DNA from: Cephalotus follicularis
Taxonomy: Eukaryota > Streptophyta > Magnoliopsida > Oxalidales > Cephalotaceae
Direction: 5' to 3'
Length of the DNA stretch: 64,000 nucleotides
NCBI GenBank assembly: GCA_001972305.1
Contig: BDDD01001378.1
Span: 32,703 to 96,702 of the forward strand
A program made the position numbers and the translations under genes. This document shows positions 57,696 to 64,000 of this stretch, piece after piece (the stretch's first letter is position 1; every line of letters begins with the position of its first letter). The notes beneath the pieces are model-generated. The model searched no databases, was not told the DNA's origin, and saw nothing but the letters and a program-made list of their open reading frames with translations.

Positions 57696-58723
57696 TGTTG
57701 GAACCCAGGAGAGTCCCGGTCGATTTTGGGTGTAGGATGCAAGAGTTGATAATTTGAAATTTTTCAAAAACACCAAAACACGAAGTCAAGGTTCACACTT
57801 ACATCTTACTACCATAATCAATGGCCTAGGATATCCGTTTAATATTCAATTGAACAAACAAAAACATCAAGCATACATCCACTTAACCAAAACCGGTTCG
57901 GTAAACAATAAATACATAAGATTAGGAACCCTGCATACGGGTGTGACGATTCCTTATTGCGTACTCGCCCATAAATCTCAATGAAGCTCCCACAAGGCCC
58001 AAAGACAACCCTTTTGCCAGCATGTGGCTAGTGCTGGGGAAGGCGGAAATCAAAGCCAAGCAGTTACAACACAATGCATGCCAGGCGCTCAGGTCTAACG
58101 ATACAACGTAGCTCCATGAATGGTCTACTAGTCACCATAGACTATACACTACCGAGACTATAGGAATCCTATTGACATAGGTATGACTTTCCAAATAGAT
58201 TTCCTATGGTCGATTTGTTCAGTCTCATGCTCCTTAGCACGGACCCTGCATCATGCTTTAGGATAAATCCAAATGGTAATGAGATGATCCATCCTCCACA
58301 TTCCCCAGGAGCAAGCATAATACGGCAAGTCTTTACGGTTCAACAATTGCCCTAAGAAAGTGAACCTATGACTTGGAACGTTCTGTCAGAAGGGAGTAAG
58401 GATCTCATTCTCATAACATCTAACGCATGAGATCCAACCCCTCGAACGACAGGGCATTATATGCGTACTCGGATGACATGGTGATCACCCGATCCATTTA
58501 AGATGGTTTGGGATATACATATAGCGGATTGCCATTGTTGATTGAATATTCACTATTAAACACAAAAACAAATTCAAATTGTATAAATAGAGAGTGTAAT
58601 ATACATATATGAAGCCGCCCTTTGGCTTAAAGAGATATCTCCAGTTAAGGAGTGCATCTCATACATACATATATATTTATGCAGAGCCACCTCGTGGCAT
58701 ACAGGGACACCCCTACTCTAACA
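57696..58723. mobile_element. Solo LTR K (copia-like) inside J RT
   Basis: Begins TGTTGGAACCC and ends CTCTAACA. The flanks are CATCC (57691-57695) and CAGCC (58724-58728), a TSD with one mismatch. It lies exactly between the RT residues Leu-Ala and Gly-His-Glu, so it is a clear insertion. At 1028 bp with no coding sequence, it could be a solo LTR or a small non-autonomous element. TGTTGGA...TAACA ends are usual for Ty1/copia LTRs. Orientation was not determined. Confidence 0.82.
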
Positions 58724-59373
58724 CAGCCAACCTATCCAGAATTTGATTGATAAACGGAAGGGGAAAATGATCCTTCCAAGTGGCTGTATTCAACTTACGG
58801 TAATCGATGCACACCCTCCATCCAGTTTGGACTTTCGTCGGAATTAAATCATTGGTGGAGGATTGCACTATCGTCACTCCAGATTTCTTCAGGACAACAT
58901 GGACTGGACTCACCCACTAACTATCCGAGATGGGATAAATGATCCCATTGTCCAGCCACTTCAAGATTTCTTTTTGTATGGCTTCTTTCATCATTGGATT
59001 TGCCCTTCACTGAGGTTCTCTAGAGGGTTTCGATCCCTCTAGTGATGCTCGCAAATAGAAGGGATGATTCCCTTGATGTCAGCCATAGTCCATCCAGTTG
59101 CCTCTTTAATTTCTTGAATAGGTGAATAACCTCCCCTTCCTAACGGGGAGTAAGATCGGATGAAGGAATAACAGGAAGAGTATGGTTTTCACCTACGATG
59201 GAGTAGGTAAGGATGTGGACAAGGGGCCCACTGGCTCTAATGGCTGCATACTAAACACATCAAATAAATTGTCTCCATCGACATCCTCTGAATCCTGTAA
59301 ACACTCACTAAAATTTCCATCAAAATCAATGTCAAAGTGCGTATCAATGTGATCGAAATTGAATGGATCGCGT
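58724..59373 (-). pseudogene. pol: RT N-terminal part of J and linker
   Basis: The minus-strand frame from 58913 reads PVHVVLKKSGVTIV, VCIDYRKLNTATWKDHFPLP and FINQILDRLA, then meets solo LTR K. Upstream, KEAIQKEILKWLDNGIIYPI can be read to about 59000, with a stop near 58918. From 59000 to 59373 the linker to protease is acidic and poorly preserved. Confidence 0.88.
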
Positions 59374-59850
59374 TCACTTCATCAAATCAGTGGGATGCTT
59401 ACCCAGGCAGAAGACATTAAAATCCACGGAGGTATTTCTGAAACTCAACTTCATCAGACCGTTGCGACAATTGATCAACGCATTACTTGACGCAAGAAAT
59501 TGTCTACCGAGGATAACTGGGATTTGATCATGGAGATTCTCTACAGGCTGGGTATCTAAAACAACAAAGTCAACAGGAAAGAAAAACTCAGCAACCTTTA
59601 TCAATACATCCTCATTTTTTCCTCTTGGTACTTCCACAGATCTATCCTCTAGTTGCACAGTCATAGTGGTCGGGCGCAACTCTCCTAAACCAAGCTTCTC
59701 GTAGACCGACGATGGTAACAAATTTACACTCGCTCCTAAATCAAGCAGAGCATATTCAATGTGTTTCCTATTACACAAGAGATTGTCGGGCAACCAGGGT
59801 CTTTATACTTTTGCACCACGGGTTGCTAAAACATCGCGTTGATATTGGCT
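59374..59850 (-). pseudogene. pol: Aspartic protease of J
   Basis: The frame from 59793 reads ALLDLGASVNLLPSSVYEKL, the retropepsin signature with Asp-Leu-Gly-Ala-Ser as usual in Athila. It continues through LGELRPTTMTVQLEDRSVEV and IPVILGRQFLASSNALI to a stop at 59374. It would mature the polyprotein. This segment has no internal stop, but the frames on both sides are broken. Confidence 0.88.
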
Positions 59851-59899
59851 ACCAAGAAAGCCTTTTTTGGAGTTTGAAGGATCCTCTTTTTAGTGCATA

Positions 59900-61515
59900 A
59901 GTCTTTCAGGACTTTTGCGTAAGAGGGCATATGCTCAATGGCTTCGAGTAATGGAATATTGATTTGGAGTTGCTTAAATGTTTCAATGATCTTTCCCATT
60001 GTTGGGGCTTTCTTATTTTACAATCTCTTTGGAAAATGAACTGGTGGATCGTATGAATGCTCAGGCACCGCCACTGGTTGTTCCTTCTTCTCGTTCTCTT
60101 GCTCCTTCCTCGATTCATCTTGCGCGCTTAAATTCATTGGTTGCACACAGGAGTCAACCCATGGTTCATTTAATTTTTCTTGCACCGAGGACTCTTCCAA
60201 CTACTCGCTCACATTTTCGGTTTGATCCGCTGGTTGGTATTCATTTCTACTCCTTAGGAAAAAAACTTGTTTTGATGGGCCCGAGGACGAAGATAATACT
60301 TGCGGATTTGATGTCGTTTGGGTGTGAGCGAAATGGTTCATGGTATTCGTCGGATTCGGGTCTGGCTGAGAAGGCATCTTGCCTTTCTCTCTTTCATGTA
60401 AAGCATATGCAAGCTGTAAAATTTGCTTCTTCATGTTATGCTAACTAGTCATTACAGTGCTGATGAGAAGCTCTATGCTCTTTTCTAACGGGAAAATTCT
60501 AGACGTGTATTCCCTTTGGTTCAACAATCCAAGTGACGGTTGATTTTGGAATTGATTTTGTGGTGGGAAGGATGGTCGGACATTACTTGAATTCGGGGAA
60601 AACCTTTGAAAGGTCTGCTGTGGTGCAGACTGGCTAGGGAAGCTCAAAGGTTGCCCAAAGAAATTTGGGTTTTGACCCGAAAAGTTTAAGGGTCCTCTCA
60701 GGTTTTTCCCTTGACACCATGAGAAATTTGGATGATTTCGCCAACCCAGATTGTAAGTGTTACTATACGGGTTGTATTGATTCATAGCGGACACATTCTC
60801 AGGAGAATACTGATTTTCAATGTAGATTGGCATTCTTCAACAACATGACTAGGGGACTGACACCAAGAGCACATAGGAATGCTCTGATTTATATGATTTG
60901 CGTGCTCGGGTCCCCTAATTAGCTACTTGAATCTCTTGAAGCAGCTGTCTAACTGTGCCTCCAGCGTAACTGATCGTTCTATAACGTACCCTTTATTCGG
61001 CAAAGCTCTCTATGAAACATGAGTGGACTCCCACTCCCTAGTTCGCTCACCTAAATCTAAAAGGAAATACCTAGCCTCGTTTTCATCGGTGTACGAGGTG
61101 AACCCATCAGGACACATCAATTCAACCAACTGCTTGGTCTGGTAATTGATCCCTTCGTAGATGATTTGGCATAAATGCCACATGTTTAGACCATGATGAG
61201 GACACTCTAGGAGAAGGTCTTTGAAATGTTCCATGCATCTAGAAAATGATTATTGGGTCGCTGGCAAAACTGGAGAATGTCGTTCCTAAGTTTATTGGTT
61301 TTGTGGAGTCAAAAGAATTTCTTAAAGAACGAGATAGTGAAATGGTCCCATGTAGAAATAGAACCATTTGGGAGACTGTAGAGCCACTTTTTAGCTCCAT
61401 CTTTCAGAGAAAAATTTATAAATCGTAAATTGATCGCATCATCCGAGAGTTGCTGAAGTTCCATAAGGGCACACACCTCCTCGAACTCGCGAAGCAAGAG
61501 GTATGCATCTTCATT
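59900..61515 (-). pseudogene. gag: gag of J
   Basis: The frame from 61497 reads VCALMELQQLSDDAINLRF and SLKDGAKKWLYSLPNGSI, the Athila gag core. 61234-61010 continues with HFKDLLLECPHHGLNMWHLC and YEGINYQTKQLVELM. 60833-60441 is the Asn/Pro/Gln-rich part (NPYSNTYNLGWRNHPNFSW). 60434-60018 is a polar tail. At least four stops or frameshifts separate the pieces (near 61309, 61010, 60440 and 60200). The very N-terminus is cut at 61521 by LTR L. No zinc knuckle is visible, which fits Athila. Confidence 0.85.
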
Positions 61516-61520
61516 AGGTA

Positions 61521-63178
61521 TGTCACACCCTGTTTTCGATTTAACACACGGTTATCAATTTAATCCAGTATTTACCCATAATCAGAAAATTAAACCTTAC
61601 AGAAGCATTCAATAAACTAGATTATATAAAACTTAGAATACACACGCAGTCCATACTACGTGCTTAAGCTTAAAACAATACATGTTATATAATACATATT
61701 GAAAATGTAAATATGACAACGGAGTATGACTTTATTACAATACAACTTAACAACCTTAACACAAAGTAGCCTCCAAGTATAGCTTCAACAGCACACCTCC
61801 GATCTCCTTGTCAATCTAAAATTGTAGGTATTAGCCTTTATCCTCACTTGGAAAGTAGGAAATATGCATGAGAATGAATATATGTATGTAATCATGCATG
61901 ACAGTTTATTTAAAACAGTATATATATATATATATATATAAGTAACAATGCCAAGTGGCTACAGTCAATCACTTATCAATCATACTGCACAAAGGTACAA
62001 ACAATCAATCCACTAGATGTTCGAAGACCACTGGTGGGTGTCACATGTTGCTAACTCCTAGCACAAACTACACACCACCTAGCTACCACCATGCACTCCG
62101 ATGATGGTAGAAAATGTAAACACTTATTACCGGCACTTGGCGGGCAATCACTCACGATCTGTGTTGGAGATAAATTTGGTGAATAAGCTCTAGCCAACAC
62201 TCCTGGCACATAGGCTCACCGCTACAATCAGTGATACACTCAGATCACTAGACCGACAGAAACTAGCAGAGACAAACAGTACAATTCGATATAGCAATAT
62301 TACATATATATTATGTATTATAACCGTAGTTTTCTTTTGAGAAAACAATAAAACAGTTCGATAAAATCTCATTTGGAGAAACAGTAAAACAGTTCGATAA
62401 AATCTAATTTGGAGAAACAGTAAAACACTTCAATAAGTTCCCATTTTTAGAGAACAGTATCAATACACTGAGTTTTCATTTAAGAAAACAATAAAACACT
62501 GCAATAGTTCTCACTTGGAAAATCAGTACGTTAACACTAGGTTTTCTTTAAAACGTTAGTGGAAAACCTTAATTTATGCATATAGCATTCGATAATTGAA
62601 ATCGTTGAAACAGTAACATTTGTAAAACACTTTGATAGATATAAACTATCAATAACAGCAGAAATGGCAATATGTAATTGCATAACAATAGCATTATAAG
62701 TTCAAGGATTACAATAGTGTACCATAGCAATAGAATCCATCAATTATGTGAATCAAACAGTAGTTATAATAGTCGTTCGATTCCTATATTCTGATTATAC
62801 CAGGAAGAGGTCGATTATGGAAATCATCCCCTATGGAAATTGGTATAATTTTGATGAAATTAACCTAACAGTGCACTAAAGTGTCGACTGTTTATACTAA
62901 AGCATCGCCGGTTATATATAAAGTGTTGACAGTATATCCAAGGCGTCGACAGCGTTCAAGCGTCTAAGCATCGATAATTTCACTCAAAGCGTCGACCATT
63001 TACTCCTAAGTGTCGACGGTCACTGCTAAAGCATCAGCGCTTTAAGTCGACCAGGAAATTTCCAGAAAAACAGAGCATGCATTTCATACTTCAATCAATC
63101 CAATTTAGCATGCAAACATAGAAATAGTCATCATAACATGAAATACATGCTATATGTTCAAAACCATGTCATACCACC
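61521..63178 (-). mobile_element. LTR L (Ty3), inserted in J gag and invaded by M
   Basis: Starts TGTCACACCCTGTTTTCG inside the gag frame. In minus orientation it carries the hairpin at 61642-61663 (arms GCACGTA and TGCGTGT), GGATAAAGGCTAATACC near 61830-61850, a TA microsatellite (61918-61940) and a distal array of GTCGACRGT words (62880-63060). It is cut at 63179. Whether it is a solo LTR or part of a full element cannot be seen. Confidence 0.82.
61642..61663 (-). other. Conserved LTR hairpin, L copy
   Basis: Arms GCACGTA and TGCGTGT enclose GTATGGAC. The outer pair is G-U. It lies 121 nt before the LTR end. Confidence 0.6.
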
Positions 63179-64000
63179 TGTCACACCCCGCCCTTCGATT
63201 CCGTTAGGCACAAGCATATATGGTGATATCAGAAATAAATATAATATTCCAACATTCAATTCAACAATTCATATATAAGCGGACGCATTCAGTAAGCCGG
63301 AATATAAAATACAAGTCATCCGCACGAAGCCCATACTACGTGCAGGCACAATCCAACAATATCCTTATACATAAGGAAGTACAACAACATCACGGGGTAT
63401 GAACCGTTCATTACAAATACAGTACATAAAATAGCAACCTTAAGATAGAAAAGAACCTCTCCAAAGCTTCAGCAGCTCCTCCCGTACGTCTTCGCTTAAT
63501 CTGAAAATGTAAGGGTTAGCCGTTGTCCTCACTTGGCTAAGTAGGAAGATAATGCATGCTAAGGAATATATGAATGCAACATGTATGACATTTTATATTG
63601 AAAATAACATAATTAAGTATTCCAATATATAAGAAATCATGCCAAGTGTCCATAGACAATACAAATGCAAGAATACCGCACAAGGGTATAATAAATTCAT
63701 ACTGTGGTTTGGGTGTCACATGTCGCTAACTCCTAGCACCAACGGTGCACCACCTTAATATGCAATATAAAGTTGTTTTCTTTAGAAACATTTAACAATT
63801 CATTGATCGTACATGTCATAGGAGGAAAATGATATTAGTATAGTAGTGGTTCCCAGTTGGGGAACAAAACAGTAGGTACCTCTCATAGGAGGAGTAGTAA
63901 ATCATTGGCAATAAGTTTTCATTTTGAAATCCATTAGTAAAGCCCACATTCATGCTTATAGCACTTAGTTTGGTTTAATCATTGAAAATAAGTGGTAATA
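63179..64000 (-). mobile_element. LTR M (B/H family), runs off the window
   Basis: Starts TGTCACACCCCGCCC, then GCATATATGGTGATATCAG as in the reverse of the B LTR end. It has the hairpin at 63322-63343, GGGTTAGCCGTTGTCCTCAC at about 63508-63527, and ATAGGAGGA words near 63820-63895 like H. It was inserted in L where the B family has its GTCATTACC/CCTACC block. Confidence 0.8.
63322..63343 (-). other. Conserved LTR hairpin, M copy
   Basis: Arms GCACGTA and TTCGTGC enclose GTATGGGC, with one T-T mismatch. It lies 143 nt before the LTR end. Confidence 0.6.

Larger units (their letters stand above)
50392..61520 (-). mobile_element. Element J: Athila-type Ty3 element, 5' end not in view
   Basis: The minus-strand order from right to left is gag (61515-59900), protease (59850-59374), RT (about 59000-58724 and 57695-57150), RNase H (57060-56550), integrase (56468-55247), a short 3' region and the 3' LTR. 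VFMDDFSVHG, DLGASVNLLP and YGKACHLPVELEHRA are characteristic of Athila. Solo LTRs I and K interrupt it, and LTR L cuts gag at 61521, so the 5' LTR is beyond the window or lost. Confidence 0.9.

Overview
The window is plant nuclear DNA made almost entirely of LTR retrotransposons. I see no host gene, rRNA, tRNA, CRISPR or bacterial signal. The evidence is Ty3/gypsy and Ty1/copia gag-pol remnants, long LTRs that start TG and end CA, primer-binding sites complementary to initiator tRNA-Met, polypurine tracts and 5-bp target-site duplications (TSDs). The lineages look like copia SIRE/Maximus, chromovirus Tekay/Del and Athila, which suggests a flowering plant with a repeat-rich genome. The species cannot be read from the sequence. 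Letter names (A to N, P1, P2) are labels for this report only.

Layout. (1) 1-769: unidentified DNA with a 123-bp tandem duplication and a 21-bp array. (2) 770-2943: plus-oriented LTR-like block N. (3) 2944-36507: a minus-strand SIRE-like copia element D. It is split by A (6397-32363, TSD TGAAG), a minus-strand Ty3 element with 3.4-kb LTRs and only about 1.3 kb of internal sequence. A in turn holds C (10881-20271, minus, TSD CTTCC) in its interior and B (22642-31052, plus, TSD TTAGG) in its 5' LTR. The nest is three layers deep with all three inner TSDs intact. (4) 36508-49763: a gag-only Ty3 derivative E, cut by solo LTR F (38016-40808, TSD ATAGT) and solo LTR H (41455-47473, TSD ACCTT). H is itself cut by solo LTR G (41505-44941, TSD AATAA). 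Two related LTR pieces, P1 and P2, follow. (5) 50082-50390: a hAT transposase remnant. (6) 50392-61520: a minus-strand Athila element J. Solo LTR I (51386-54421, TSD AGTAA) lies in its 3' LTR and copia-like solo LTR K (57696-58723) in its RT. (7) 61521-64000: LTR L invaded by related LTR M, which runs off the window.

All coding regions are broken by stops and frameshifts, so no element here looks autonomous. The most unusual signal is in the non-coding LTRs. Arrays of short palindromes centred on GTCGAC occur in the copia, chromovirus and Athila LTRs. The palindrome arms differ between families but stay complementary. Separately, most of the Tekay-like LTRs carry a hairpin 120-150 nt before the LTR end whose stem bases covary between families while the loop (GTATGGG-like) is kept.
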